Part shown: piece by piece, positions 1-9,600 of the stretch
Layout of the letters: every line of letters begins with the position of its first letter
Numbering within the stretch: position 1 is the first letter of the stretch
Assembly (NCBI GenBank): GCA_937925655.1
Contig: CALAMC010000101.1
Location: 1 to 64,000 of the forward strand
Source of the DNA: an uncultured candidate division Zixibacteria bacterium
Lineage (GTDB): Bacteria; Zixibacteria; MSB-5A5; GN15; PGXB01
DNA length: 64,000 bases
Reading direction: 5' to 3'
Notes under the pieces: generated by a model
Database searches by the model: none
Seen by the model: the letters and a program-made list of their open reading frames with translations, nothing else
Told to the model about the DNA's origin: nothing
Made by a program: the position numbers and the translations under genes

Positions 1-44
1 GAAAGGCTACGCTACTTTTTTTTCAATTTCCACAACTTTTGAAG

Positions 45-254
45 TTAACTCTCAACTCCATTTATTATTCTAGTTAAGGGCAAAGATTTGGGTTTTTCTC
101 CCTTTGCTCCGTAATTTTCACAGACTACATGAACACATGTTAAGGCTCTGTCGCCATTACCGACCAAAAAACCGGTTCCAATAAACTTCGGTCTTTTGTG
201 TGGAATATGATATCCTATTACCACAACGGCTCTTTTCAATTCATTTATATCCAT
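45..254 (-). pseudogene. Truncated trypsin-like serine protease, N-terminal fragment
   Basis: This 69-codon frame starts at an ATG preceded by a good ribosome-binding site (AGGGGGAAAG), eight bases after the MFS gene stop. The protein shows the start of a trypsin-like peptidase domain: GTGFLVG, then LTCVHVV, where the His would be the first residue of the catalytic triad. The frame then stops after INGVES, before any Asp or Ser of the triad. A trypsin-like domain needs about 200 residues, so the gene is broken or the sequence carries a frameshift. In the -1 frame a protein-like stretch (ELTSKVVEIEKKVA) follows immediately before another stop, which fits a frameshift. The family call rests on a short match and the break on length alone. 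Confidence 0.5.
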
Positions 255-262
255 CTTTCCCC

Positions 263-1534
263 CTAATTTATGGAATTTGCTTTGGGCTCTTGGGCCAAAT
301 ACTCCCGGAAAGGCCGGCTGGCGGAAACAACCACCATGCACAGCACCGTCGTGATACCGGACATGATAAATATCAGCGCCACGTTATTGTTCAATAGCTC
401 CGCCGCGACACCGCCCAGCCCCATCCCCAACGGCATCAACCCTCCGGCAATAGTCTGCAACAACCCGAATACCCGCCCTCGTATTTCAGTCGGAGTCGTT
501 ATCTGCAATATTGTCAGAATATACACATTTATTATCCCGCTGAAAATACCCAGAAATAAAGTAATCGAAAGCGCCAGAAATCTGTCATAGACCACTCCAA
601 ACAGAGCAAATTGCAGACTTTGCACGAATAACAAAGTTATAATCAGCCGGGAGCGAATGACTCCGGATATTTTCAAAGAGCCCGCTATGGCATACCCGAT
701 AAGAGCGCCGACTCCGAAAGCCGCTAATATGAAGCCGAACCAGTCCGGCGTTGCCCCCAGATGATCCTCAACATAAAACGGCATCAGTACCGGAAACGGC
801 GCCGAGAAAAAATTCAGAAAAGTGGCCGCCACAAAAAGGTCGCGCATCCCCCGCCGTTGCCAGACATATTGCAGTCCCTCGACCAGGTCGAGTTTGAATT
901 TCCGAAACTTTTCTTTCGTGCCGTTGGCCTTATCGGGAATAACCTGCGGGATTTTTATTAGCGACTCGCTGGCGGCACTGAACAGGTAGGTCAGGCCGTC
1001 GATGATAAAAAGCAGCGGCGCCCCCAGAATACGAAACAGCACGCCCCCCATTCCCTGACCGATAAACATCGAAATCTGCATCGATGACTGATTCATGGAA
1101 TTGGCCGCCTGAATCTTTTCCGGTGGCACCAGGTCCGGAATCGAAGCTTGTATTGCCGGGCGGAAAAACGACCCGATGATGCCGATGAATACCGAAACTG
1201 CAAACAAAATCGCTACAATGGCGCTTGTCCGGTCGGGCATATACATGAGCATGGCACCCGCGATGAGAACCCCGACGCCGCACAGGACATCGGACAGCAC
1301 GATAATTTTCTTGCGGGAATACAAGTCCGCAAAGGTCCCCCCAACCGGCCCCAAAAGGACACTCGGAAGCATCGCCGCCATCATGAGCGTCCCCATTAAA
1401 GCCGCCGAGCCGGTGGCATGCTTGACCCAGAATATGGCGGCAATATAATGTACCTGGTTGCCAAGCTGGCTGACCAGTTGTCCCTGCCAGAGAAGGACAA
1501 AATTCTTATTCAACAGCCGGGTCGGACCGCTCAA
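263..1534 (-). CDS. MFS efflux transporter (macrolide-efflux / EntS-like)
   Basis: This 423-residue integral membrane protein has about twelve hydrophobic segments. The N-terminus (LLNKNFVLLWQGQLVSQLG) and the loop DLYSRKKIIVLSD after TM2 are typical of the MFS_3 group, which includes MefA-type macrolide exporters and the enterobactin exporter EntS. It probably uses the proton gradient to expel a small molecule; the substrate cannot be read from sequence. The start is TTG, overlapping the aconitase stop by four bases (TTGA), with AAGG upstream. The next in-frame Met would remove the conserved first helix, so TTG is preferred. Coupling with the aconitase gene suggests one transcript. Confidence 0.85.
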   Translation of the reverse strand: MSGPTRLLNKNFVLLWQGQLVSQLGNQVHYIAAIFWVKHATGSAALMGTLMMAAMLPSVLLGPVGGTFADLYSRKKIIVLSDVLCGVGVLIAGAMLMYMPDRTSAIVAILFAVSVFIGIIGSFFRPAIQASIPDLVPPEKIQAANSMNQSSMQISMFIGQGMGGVLFRILGAPLLFIIDGLTYLFSAASESLIKIPQVIPDKANGTKEKFRKFKLDLVEGLQYVWQRRGMRDLFVAATFLNFFSAPFPVLMPFYVEDHLGATPDWFGFILAAFGVGALIGYAIAGSLKISGVIRSRLIITLLFVQSLQFALFGVVYDRFLALSITLFLGIFSGIINVYILTILQITTPTEIRGRVFGLLQTIAGGLMPLGMGLGGVAAELLNNNVALIFIMSGITTVLCMVVVSASRPFREYLAQEPKANSIN

Positions 1535-3501
1535 ATTCTGCCCTTAACCCATTTTTCGAGTCCCCCGGCCAGTATCAATTCCTGCGCCGCCGCCCCGACC
1601 GGCCCGACCGCATATCTTTTGCCGTCGAATTCGAGTATCGATTGTTTGACGTCGAGAGTACATTTGTGGCCGGTGCGCACCGTCAGCTTCTTATCGCCGA
1701 ACCGCGTTTTGAGGTCGCGGATGAATTCCGGCACTTCGATAATCAGATAACCGTTATTAAGAGCGTTACGCTTATACGTCTCCGAAAACGACCCCGCAAT
1801 TACCATCCGTATCCCTCGATATTTCAACGCCGTGGCCGCCTGCTCGCGCGACGACCCCGTCCCGAAATTGAATCCGCCCGCCAGAATATCACCGGCTTTA
1901 ACCAGTTTGCCGAATTCCGGGTCATAGTTCTCCATCACCACTTCGGCCTGTTGCTCCGGCGTGAAATCGTCGATATAGGTGTACTTACCGGGATATATAC
2001 CGTCGGTGTTGAGATTGTCCTGATGGCAGAATATTACTTCGCCCTCGATTTTCTCCGGGAAACCGTCGAGTACTCTGACCGTCCCCGATACTCCGGCTTT
2101 TTGGGCGGATATCTTTATGCCTGATCTGGGCGGTTTATCTTCGAAATCTCCCGGAAAATCGATTTTGCCCGCCAAGGCCGAAGCCGCCACCACCGCCGGT
2201 GATGCCAGATACGCCTCGGCCGAGCGCGATCCCATCCGCCCCTTGAAATTGCGGTTGGTCGCCGAAATCCCCACTTCGTTGTCTTCCAGGGTCCCGGCAC
2301 CCAGCCCGATGCACGGCCCGCAGCCCGGCGGAAGTTCGATCGCCCCGGCCGCCACAAGTGCCGGCCAGTCGCCCCGGCGTTCACTTTCCGCCTGCACTTC
2401 CGATGACGCCGCCGACAGGTAAAATTTGACATGCTCGGCGACCTTCTTGCCCTTCACCACCGCCGCCGCCTCGGCCAGATCCTCGACACGGCTGTTGACG
2501 CAGGACAGCAAATAGGCTTTGTGCACCTTGACATTCTTCTGCCGCATGGCGGCGATCGAAGTCATCGTCTTGACATTGTTCGGCCCGGATACATGCGGTT
2601 GCACGGTCGATAAATCCAGCGTCATCTCGATGGCATACATGGCATCTTTGTCCGCACGGGGGATATCCTTTTCCAGCCGCGCGATACGTTCCATATTCAG
2701 ACGGGGGTGACGGCCTTTGCCGTCGGCATCCGACGGTACCCCGGCCGGGCCGCGCTTTTCGACAAAAGCCGCCCGTTTCTTGAGCCAGTCGATCGTTACT
2801 TCATCGATCGGAAATACCCCGGCCAGCGCGCCCCATTCGGTTGTCATATTGGCTATGGTCAGCCGCTGGTCAACACTCAATGACTTGACTCCCTCGCCGA
2901 CAAATTCGACGGCATGGTTTAAAACCTCGTCTTTATTGAACACGCCGCACAGGGTAATAATGACATCCTTGCCCGTCACACCCGGTTTGAGCCGTCCGGT
3001 CAGTTCCACCCGCGCCACCGGAAACACCTGCCACCACGTCCGTCCCGTGGCCCAGATCGCGGCCGCATCGGTCCGCACAATCGGCGTCCCCAGACACCCC
3101 AGCCCGCCGTACATATTGGAATGGCTGTCGGAGGCGACCATCATCTCGCCCGGCCAGGCATAACCCTCTTCGCACATGATCTGATGCCCGATCCCCCGAC
3201 CGGCGGGATAAAAATCGACCCCCATCGTTTTGGCGAAGTTCTCGATATTGGCGTACTTCTTGAGATTGTCCTCGCTTTTATTCTGGATATCGTGGTCGAG
3301 CGCGAACACCGGCTGACGCGGGTCGGCCATCTTCTTGGCCCCAATCGCTTTGAATTTGCTGATCACCGCCCCGGTGTTATCATGCGTCATGACATGGGCC
3401 GGTCTGATGGAGAGATAATCGCCGGCTCGGACGACATGCCCGTCCTCGAGCCCGACCGCGAACTTCTGCGCTATTTTTTCAACGAGATTCTGTCCTGCCA
3501 T
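1531..3501 (-). CDS. Aconitase-family iron-sulfur hydratase (aconitase/homoaconitase)
   Basis: This 656-residue enzyme of the aconitase superfamily interconverts a hydroxy-tricarboxylate and its isomer through a [4Fe-4S] cluster. Visible marks are SDSHSNMYGG in the N-terminal catalytic part, cluster cysteines in LLSCVNSRVED and GCGPCIGLGAG, and in the C-terminal swivelling domain GTGSSREQAATALKYRG plus NNGYLIIEVP. The domain order (3-Fe-S domains, then swivel) is that of single-chain aconitase. The frame is open 85 codons further upstream, but that part is not protein-like. ATG at 3501 has the RBS AAAGGAAA and begins the conserved MAGQNLVEKI. The stretch GCLGTPIVRTDAAAIWATG also fits homoaconitases, so the substrate (citrate or homocitrate) stays open. 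It is followed by an overlapping MFS gene. Confidence 0.85.
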   Translation of the reverse strand: MAGQNLVEKIAQKFAVGLEDGHVVRAGDYLSIRPAHVMTHDNTGAVISKFKAIGAKKMADPRQPVFALDHDIQNKSEDNLKKYANIENFAKTMGVDFYPAGRGIGHQIMCEEGYAWPGEMMVASDSHSNMYGGLGCLGTPIVRTDAAAIWATGRTWWQVFPVARVELTGRLKPGVTGKDVIITLCGVFNKDEVLNHAVEFVGEGVKSLSVDQRLTIANMTTEWGALAGVFPIDEVTIDWLKKRAAFVEKRGPAGVPSDADGKGRHPRLNMERIARLEKDIPRADKDAMYAIEMTLDLSTVQPHVSGPNNVKTMTSIAAMRQKNVKVHKAYLLSCVNSRVEDLAEAAAVVKGKKVAEHVKFYLSAASSEVQAESERRGDWPALVAAGAIELPPGCGPCIGLGAGTLEDNEVGISATNRNFKGRMGSRSAEAYLASPAVVAASALAGKIDFPGDFEDKPPRSGIKISAQKAGVSGTVRVLDGFPEKIEGEVIFCHQDNLNTDGIYPGKYTYIDDFTPEQQAEVVMENYDPEFGKLVKAGDILAGGFNFGTGSSREQAATALKYRGIRMVIAGSFSETYKRNALNNGYLIIEVPEFIRDLKTRFGDKKLTVRTGHKCTLDVKQSILEFDGKRYAVGPVGAAAQELILAGGLEKWVKGRI

Positions 3502-3759
3502 GTTTATTTCCTTTCGTATGATTTCCAAATCACATTGCGTTGTGCCCGGTCCCGACAAGTCGGGACCGCATTGCCTCCGATGATGGGGTGCCCCACCGCC
3601 CGCAGGTTCTGAATACTCATGAAGAATCAGCGGTGGGATTCCTCTTCCCCGACAGATTCTCAAATCCGCCCGGTCACTACGCAAAATCATTATAATTATC
3701 TCTGAATTATATAAAAGAACGGGCCGGAAAGTAAAGTAGAGAATGCGCCAATGCAATTA
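3502..3759. other. Intergenic region upstream of aconitase, with palindromic element
   Basis: These 258 bases between znuB and the aconitase gene hold the aconitase RBS and, presumably, its promoter. The main visible feature is a perfect 9-bp inverted repeat, GGTCCCGAC-AA-GTCGGGACC, at 3548-3567. The flank GTTGTGCCCGGTC recurs almost unchanged near 26798 (GTCGTGCCCGGTC) in the repeat-rich region, so this is probably a copy of an interspersed intergenic element. No protein-like frame was seen. Confidence 0.5.
3548..3567. repeat. Perfect inverted repeat (interspersed palindromic element)
   Basis: GGTCCCGAC and GTCGGGACC flank a two-base loop, forming a perfect 9-bp stem. It has no T-tract and lies about 46 bases before the aconitase start, so it is not a terminator for the upstream znuB. 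The left flank is shared with the region near 26800. Confidence 0.6.
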
Positions 3760-4596
3760 TTACCTGTGTCTGCCGAAAAGCAGGGATGAAACAATATACA
3801 CCACCCCCGCCAGAAGTATTATCGTCGCCCCCGCCGGCAGTCCCGGACCATAACTTATCGCCAGCCCCGCAATCGTAAATATTATCCCCAGAATCGCGGC
3901 AAAAAGCATCGTCCGTTTCAGCGTCCGGGCAAAAAGCGAGGCCACCGCCGCCGGAAGCGTCAAAAGCGCGATAACCATGATTATCCCGACCACCGACACC
4001 AGAATAACCACGGTTAGAGCCGTCAAAATCAGCAGAAGCAAATAATAGAACTCGACATTTATCCCCCGCACCCGCGCGAATTCCTCGTCGAAACAGACCG
4101 CCTGCAATTGATTATAAAATAGCAGGACCGTCCCGATGACAACGGCGTCGAGGATAGCAATCATGAGCACGTCGGTCGCTCCGACCATGAGAATATTGCC
4201 GAACAGATAACTCATGAGATTGGCGCTGTACCCGGGCGTTTGCGAAATAAATAAAATCCCCAGGGCCATGCCGATCGCCCAGATGGCCCCGATGACCGTA
4301 TCCTCGCGTTGGCGGGCCCGAAGCGAAACCCAGCCGATAATCACCGCCGCTAAAACCGCCGCCACCGCCGCCCCGAAAATGGGATGTAGCCAGTTTTGTT
4401 CGTGGACAATCTGGATATAATAAGCCGCCCCCAGCCCGCCCAGAAGACTATGAGCGATACCGCCGCCGATATACGATATGCGCCGCGTGACTACAAACGT
4501 CCCGACCACCCCCCCGGCTATCGACGCCAGTATCCCGGTGGCGAGGGCATACTGCAAAAACGGGTAGCGCCCGACGGCGGCAAAAAAATCCATCAC
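3760..4596 (-). CDS. znuB: Metal ABC transporter permease (ZnuB-like)
   Basis: This 278-residue membrane protein of the ABC-3 (ZnuB/TroC/MntB) family has about eight hydrophobic helices. It shows the family hallmarks YIGGGIAHSLLGGLG near residue 45 and the terminal part SYGPGLPAGATIILLAGVVY. It forms the inner-membrane channel through which Zn(II) or Mn(II) is moved by the adjacent ATPase. The start overlaps the end of znuC by four bases (ATGA), so the two are translationally coupled. It is the last gene of the operon RHH regulator-znuA-znuC-znuB. Zinc is the likeliest metal given the His-rich binding protein and the zinc-ribbon-like regulator, but manganese cannot be excluded. Confidence 0.88.
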   Translation of the reverse strand: MMDFFAAVGRYPFLQYALATGILASIAGGVVGTFVVTRRISYIGGGIAHSLLGGLGAAYYIQIVHEQNWLHPIFGAAVAAVLAAVIIGWVSLRARQREDTVIGAIWAIGMALGILFISQTPGYSANLMSYLFGNILMVGATDVLMIAILDAVVIGTVLLFYNQLQAVCFDEEFARVRGINVEFYYLLLLILTALTVVILVSVVGIIMVIALLTLPAAVASLFARTLKRTMLFAAILGIIFTIAGLAISYGPGLPAGATIILLAGVVYIVSSLLFGRHR

Positions 4597-5348
4597 CGAG
4601 ATTCCTCCTCGGCGACATGCCGGTCATGTCTTATCATGCGCAAATCACCGGAATAAAGCTCGCTCAAAAAAGCCGTGTCGATTTTGGTCGTGGGGTGCCT
4701 GTGCGCCCGGCGGTTGACGCAGAGCACCTCTTTGACATTTTCCGAAACGAACGCCGGGTCATGGGAAACCATGATGACCGCCATGTCTTTGGCCAGGCTG
4801 GTCAAAAATCCCAGCAGTTCGCGCGCGACCACCAGATCGAGATTGGCGGTCGGTTCATCCAGTACCAAAAGCCGGGGTTGACTGGCCAGAGCACGCGCGA
4901 TCAGAAGCCGCCGCAACTGCCCGCCCGATAACGACGAAAAAACGCGGTCTTTTAACTCCACCAGACCGACTTTGTTCAAGGCATCGAGCGCGGCCCTTAA
5001 ATCCTGTTTCTTATAACCGCCGAATTTGGTGCCATTGCCCAGACGACCCATGAGAGCCACGTCCAGCACCGTAATCGGAAAGCGCATATCGAGCTGGGCC
5101 GATTGCGGCATATAGCCGATTTTGCGGCGCGCCTGGCGCGGCGTCTCCCCAAACACGGTCACCCGGCCGCTGTCCGGTTCCAGCAACCCCAAAATGAGTT
5201 TAACCAGCGTCGTCTTGCCGCCGCCGTTGGGCCCGACAATCCAGACAAACTCGTTCGCCGCGATTTCGAGCGTGACACTTTCCAGCGCCTTGTTTTCACC
5301 GTAGGCGAAACTGACATTTTCGAACTTCACAACCGGCTGTTCGTTCAC
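4593..5348 (-). CDS. znuC: Metal ABC transporter ATPase (ZnuC-like)
   Basis: This 251-residue ABC ATPase energises metal import with the neighbouring permease. Walker A is GPNGGGKTT at residues 39-47, the signature is LSGGQLRRLLIARAL, Walker B is LLVLDEPTANLD and the switch is SHD. It is of normal length for ZnuC-type subunits with a short C-terminal tail (MIRHDRHVAEEESR). It overlaps znuA upstream and znuB downstream by ATGA in both cases, so the three are made together. Confidence 0.9.
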   Translation of the reverse strand: MNEQPVVKFENVSFAYGENKALESVTLEIAANEFVWIVGPNGGGKTTLVKLILGLLEPDSGRVTVFGETPRQARRKIGYMPQSAQLDMRFPITVLDVALMGRLGNGTKFGGYKKQDLRAALDALNKVGLVELKDRVFSSLSGGQLRRLLIARALASQPRLLVLDEPTANLDLVVARELLGFLTSLAKDMAVIMVSHDPAFVSENVKEVLCVNRRAHRHPTTKIDTAFLSELYSGDLRMIRHDRHVAEEESR

Positions 5349-6265
5349 CGCTTTTCCTCCAAAGCTTCGGCGATGGCATCGGCCATTTTCATCAGGTTAT
5401 CGATGTACTGATATTCCAGCGGATCGATACTGACCACGGCAATGCCAAGTTCCGTAGCCAGCCTTTCAACGGTGACACTCGAAAACTGCTTCTGGACAAA
5501 AATAACCGGGGCCCGGTCGATCCGTATATTATTGATAAGTTCGGCCAGTTCGCGGGCCGACGGCTCTTTGCCCTCGACTTCAACCGCCTTTTGCTTTAAA
5601 CCATAGGCCTCGGCAAAATAACCGAAAGCCGGATGCATGACATAAAACGCCCGCCCCCGATACGGTCGCAACTTTTCGGTCAGGAGCGAATCGGCTCTTG
5701 TCAGATCGTCTTTGAGCTTGAGGGAGTTGGCCTCAAAATCGTTTTTATAATTCGGAGCGATTTGACCTAGGGCATCGCGCATCGCTTCGGATATTATTAT
5801 CGCCCGCTTCGGGTCCAGCCAGACATGCGGGTCGGGCGCCCCGGCCGGTTCAACCGCATGATCATGCCCATGCGCCGACTCCATTGGAATCTTTGTGATA
5901 TCGAGGTCGGTCCGAACAACCTTTATATTCGGCATGGCGCTTTTGATTTTATCGAACAGGACATCTTCAAACGGTATCCCGATGCCGAATATTATATCCG
6001 CCTCCGATAACGCCGCCATCTGTTGCGGCGCCGGTTCGAATGTCTCCGGCGACTGCCCCGGCGGCACCAGTACCGAAATATCCACGTGCCCGCCACCGAC
6101 CCTCTGCGCCAGATATCCCTGCGGCAGAATGCTGACAAAAACCTTGGCCTTGGCCGACATGTCTTTCGGCTCCGGTTCTTTGCCGCACGACGACATCAAT
6201 AGAGGAATTACCGCCGGCATCAGAACCGCGAAAAAAACACTTTTAACGACTTTCAGAATTTTCAT
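5345..6265 (-). CDS. znuA: Metal-binding lipoprotein of ABC importer (ZnuA-like)
   Basis: This 306-residue substrate-binding protein of the cluster 9 (ZnuA/TroA) family starts with a lipoprotein signal (lipobox LMSSC, Cys27), so it is anchored in the periplasm. It has the short His-rich loop SAHGHDHAV before PHVWLDP, then VMHPAFGYFAEAYGL and a late VSIDPLEY; these supply the His and Asp metal ligands. The usual first ligand, the His of PHTFEP-like motifs, is replaced: the protein reads SPETFEP with Glu74 there. It starts six bases after the stop of the regulator gene and overlaps znuC by ATGA. Confidence 0.88.
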   Translation of the reverse strand: MKILKVVKSVFFAVLMPAVIPLLMSSCGKEPEPKDMSAKAKVFVSILPQGYLAQRVGGGHVDISVLVPPGQSPETFEPAPQQMAALSEADIIFGIGIPFEDVLFDKIKSAMPNIKVVRTDLDITKIPMESAHGHDHAVEPAGAPDPHVWLDPKRAIIISEAMRDALGQIAPNYKNDFEANSLKLKDDLTRADSLLTEKLRPYRGRAFYVMHPAFGYFAEAYGLKQKAVEVEGKEPSARELAELINNIRIDRAPVIFVQKQFSSVTVERLATELGIAVVSIDPLEYQYIDNLMKMADAIAEALEEKR

Positions 6266-6271
6266 ATCTCC

Positions 6272-6544
6272 TCACTTCTTATGGGTGCGGCGGGTGTTGC
6301 ACACCAGATGAATCTCGTGGCAGTCGCGGCATTCGCGAACCGCATGGTTTTCGGAAAACTTGTCCCAGTGCTTTTTCTGCGAGGGACTCAAGATACCGGT
6401 TCCGCTGCACAACGGACAGGTGTTTTCGAGCGCGGTCAAAAGGGCGTTTCGGATAAATTCCGAACGGTTGGTCACGCCCTTGAGCGCGGCCACCAGCGAT
6501 TGATCGACTTTGAAAGTTATAATTTCAGTCTTACCTTTGGTCAT
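6272..6544 (-). CDS. Ribbon-helix-helix protein with zinc-ribbon-like tail, probable znu regulator
   Basis: This 90-residue protein starts with a CopG/NikR-type ribbon-helix-helix (EIITFKVDQSLVAAL, then RSEFIRNALLTALE). A Cys/His tail follows: CPLC, a His-rich linker (HWDKFSENHAV), then CRDCHEIHLVC. The first half predicts a dimeric DNA-binding protein and the second a metal site, probably zinc. The chosen ATG at 6544 has GGAG six bases upstream; longer starts are possible but lack an RBS. It is the first gene of the znuACB operon, six bases before znuA, and directly downstream of three phased TATTAC-type half-sites. I infer that it senses metal and represses its own operon; this is not shown by family identity alone. 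Confidence 0.75.
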   Translation of the reverse strand: MTKGKTEIITFKVDQSLVAALKGVTNRSEFIRNALLTALENTCPLCSGTGILSPSQKKHWDKFSENHAVRECRDCHEIHLVCNTRRTHKK

Positions 6545-6574
6545 ATTTTTCTCCGGCATAAATCCCCGTCTCAA

Positions 6575-6600
6575 TATTACAAAGTATTACCGTATATAAC
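6575..6600 (-). promoter_or_regulatory. Candidate operator: three TATTAC half-sites spaced 10 bp
   Basis: On the plus strand TATTAC occurs at 6575-6580 and 6585-6590, and TATAAC at 6595-6600, each exactly 10 bases after the last. Direct repeats one helical turn apart suit cooperative binding by ribbon-helix-helix dimers. They lie 31-56 bases upstream of the regulator's start, where the promoter should be, immediately after the terminator of the preceding gene. Confidence 0.55.
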
Positions 6601-6602
6601 AA

Positions 6603-6630
6603 TAAAGGGAGCCGGGTGGCTCCCTTTTAT
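6603..6630 (-). terminator. Rho-independent terminator of the large subtilase gene
   Basis: AAAGGGAGCC and GGCTCCCTTT flank a four-base loop, giving a perfect 10-bp stem, followed on the minus strand by TATTG. It sits 15 bases after the stop of the subtilase gene and separates it from the znu operon promoter. Confidence 0.75.
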
Positions 6631-6644
6631 CGCTAATTTTCGAA

Positions 6645-9600
6645 TTATTTTAACAGCACCATTTTTCGGGTTTCGACATTGTCTCCGGCTTGAAGGCGAT
6701 AGAAATATACTCCCGAAGCCACCGGCCTCCCGAAGCGATCCATGCCGTCCCAGCTAACCGCATGTGGGCCCGCGCCTTGCGCCTCATTTAATAATACCGC
6801 TATCTTTCGACCCAGAATATCATAAACGCTTATCTCGACATCGGCGCGACCCGGCAAAACATAATTTATGACCGTCGTCGGATTAAACGGATTGGGAAAA
6901 TTCTGCGCCAGCATGAATTCCGCGGGTACCGGCAGATGATCATCATCCGCCCCGGTCGGCGTGCAGGGCAGGCCGTTCAGCGTTCCCGAAAATGATCGGT
7001 CATAACGCCAGGCCGGCGCAAAGGCGTGGCACAGGTCATACGGCACATTGGGAAACTCAACATAAATTAGCGACAGGTCGGCCGTGGTCGCAATCATCTC
7101 AACCATGCCGTCCCTGTCGATATCCCCCAGCATCGGCACATAGCGATAAAACGACGTTGCCAGCCCGGCCGCCGACACGATCGGGAAATCCTCGATCGTC
7201 CCGCCCCGGTTATTCCAGGCATAGACGCGGTGCACGCGGAATGTCAGGAAGGCGTCGTTATTGGCACAGGCCAGAATATCGACCGACTGGTCCGCATCGA
7301 TATCGACCATGACCGGCATATTCATGAGCGATATCTGCGGCGTCTTGGCGAAAAAGCCGTTGGGGCTTTGCGGCAAATACGAACTGCCGTCGATTTTCCA
7401 GACAAACATATAGCTGTAATCGAGATCGAAATACCCGCTGGCGTATTCCAGAAACCCGTCATCGTCGATATCGCCGAAAACCGGCATCGTCGGCGCGATA
7501 AAATCGTTCATACCAATGTCATGCGGCCACCCGGTCTTGAGATGGAGCCCTTCATCGAAGGCGTACAGGTAATGCCCCAGATCCCGGTACAACCCGAAAA
7601 CAATCAGCTCCACTTTGCCGTCATTATCGATATCGACCGCCGCCAACCCGCGACAGTCGAAGGCGCTGAATCCGGATGCAATTATCAGGCTGTCGGTTGT
7701 ACCTCCTGTGACCGGGTCAATCTGTCGTAATAGACCGTACGATCGCGGCATGACATACAACTCATCCATCCCGTCGCCGTCGAGATCGGCCGGCTGATAC
7801 TCCATGATATGCTCGAAACGGTGGCGAAGCGTTCCGTCGGATTCGAACAGCATCGCCGTCGGCATCGTGTTTTCGGGAATAACCACGTGGATTTCATCGC
7901 GACCGTCGCCGTCGATGTCTTTCAAAAACAACTTCGGGAACATATGCTCGGTATTGCCGGAAAAATAACTCACCGTGGGATACATCCCCAGATGATTGAT
8001 AAACGGCGGGGCGCTCGACGGAAACCCGTAAATAAACGGCGGATCGACGCCCATGAAAACAATGTCATCGAAACCGTCGTTGTCCAGATTCCCCACCGCC
8101 GCCGGTATTATAAAATTATTCTCCGGCAGTTCCGGGATCCCCTCGGTTTTAACGGTGCCGTCGAGTCCGAACACCTGTATACCCATCTCGGTCCCGATAA
8201 TGATTTCATTGACACCGTCGCGGTCGAGGTCGGCATAAGTCGGGGTGATGGCGCCTCGCCCGATAAGCGGGGCTTTCCAGGCCCGGTCGGTGGCAAAAAG
8301 CGAACGATGGTGCACCAGTACCGTGTCGGCCCGCACCAAACCGTCGTGTGAAAATACTGAAAGTTTCAGTTGATAGAGATGTTCGACATTATCATACAGC
8401 AACCAGTACGCCAGATTATCATCGAAAACCGGTTGCGTCAGGATTGTGATTTCTTCCCAGTCGGCCCCGGCCGTATCCACCAGACTTTCCAGCGTGGCGT
8501 ATGCAAAACCCGGACAATACGCCGCCCCGGTGATACCGGTCAGGGTGCTGACAATGCCGTTGGCCGCAGGAAAGGCGATTTGGGCCGCGGTGTCATTGGC
8601 GACAAACACCGTTACGCGATCGGTATTGAGACTGCCTACCCGCATACGGATGGTGTACACTCCGTTTAAACCGTCAGTATACCAGACGGCATTGGGTTCG
8701 GTTTTACCCGGGATTTCGCCGTCGGCCACCGGGTACCAGACCGTCGGATTGGTTCCCTTGCCGTATTCGATATTCCAGACAGACTGACCATGGCTCTCGG
8801 CTAACCCGACAATATCGGCCCTGCCGGAGACCACCTGATGACGACCGGGAGCGGCAATTATGGCGGTGGCGCGAGGCGTCTGGTCCAGCGCCTTTTTAAG
8901 ATTCAGCCGCCCGTGCCCGCTGTACTTATCCCAGCCGGGAAGATTCCAGCCGATTCCGTAGGGATCGACAATGTCATCGGCGGTAGCCCGGATAACGTCT
9001 TCGATTTTTTCCACGTGCAATCCCGGCGATATGGCCCGCATATAGGCCGCCGCCCCGACCACGTGCGGGCAGGCCATGCTCGTCCCTGAAGCCAGATAAT
9101 ATAAATCTTCGATGATGTGTACCCTCGGTTCGTTGGATGATGAATACATGTCGGTTTTATCCGCCCGAAGTGACAACACCCCGTTGCCGGGGGCGGCCAC
9201 GTCGATGATCGACGCGAAAGTTGAAAAAGTGGTCACCAGATCGGAATCATTGGTGGCGGCAATCGCCATCGTCAGCGGCGATTCGGCCGGATAGTTGTAC
9301 TGCTCGCGGCCGTCGTTGCCCGACGCGGCGCATAACACCACTCCCCTGGCGCGGGCATAAGCCATCGCCTGGCTGATCAGGTCGCTGGGATAGGCCAGCC
9401 CGAAACTCATATTGATCACATCGGCGCCGTTGTCGGCGGCATAGACAATGCCCAGAGCGATTTTCGAGGCCAGCGGCAACGGATCGATTTTTAAAGCCAT
9501 GATTTTACAATCCGCGGCCACCCCGGCTATCCCCTGCATATTATTCGTCACCGCCGCCACGATCCCGGCGCAGTGCGTTCCGTGACCGTGCTCGTCGGTC

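Noticed and set aside
1531..1534. A later ATG start for the MFS gene
   Set aside because: It would remove the first conserved helix; the TTG start overlapping the aconitase stop keeps the complete family N-terminus.
3502..3756. Extension of the aconitase gene by 85 codons upstream
   Set aside because: The extension has no homology-like sequence, covers a palindromic intergenic element, and the ATG at 3501 has a good RBS and starts the conserved region.
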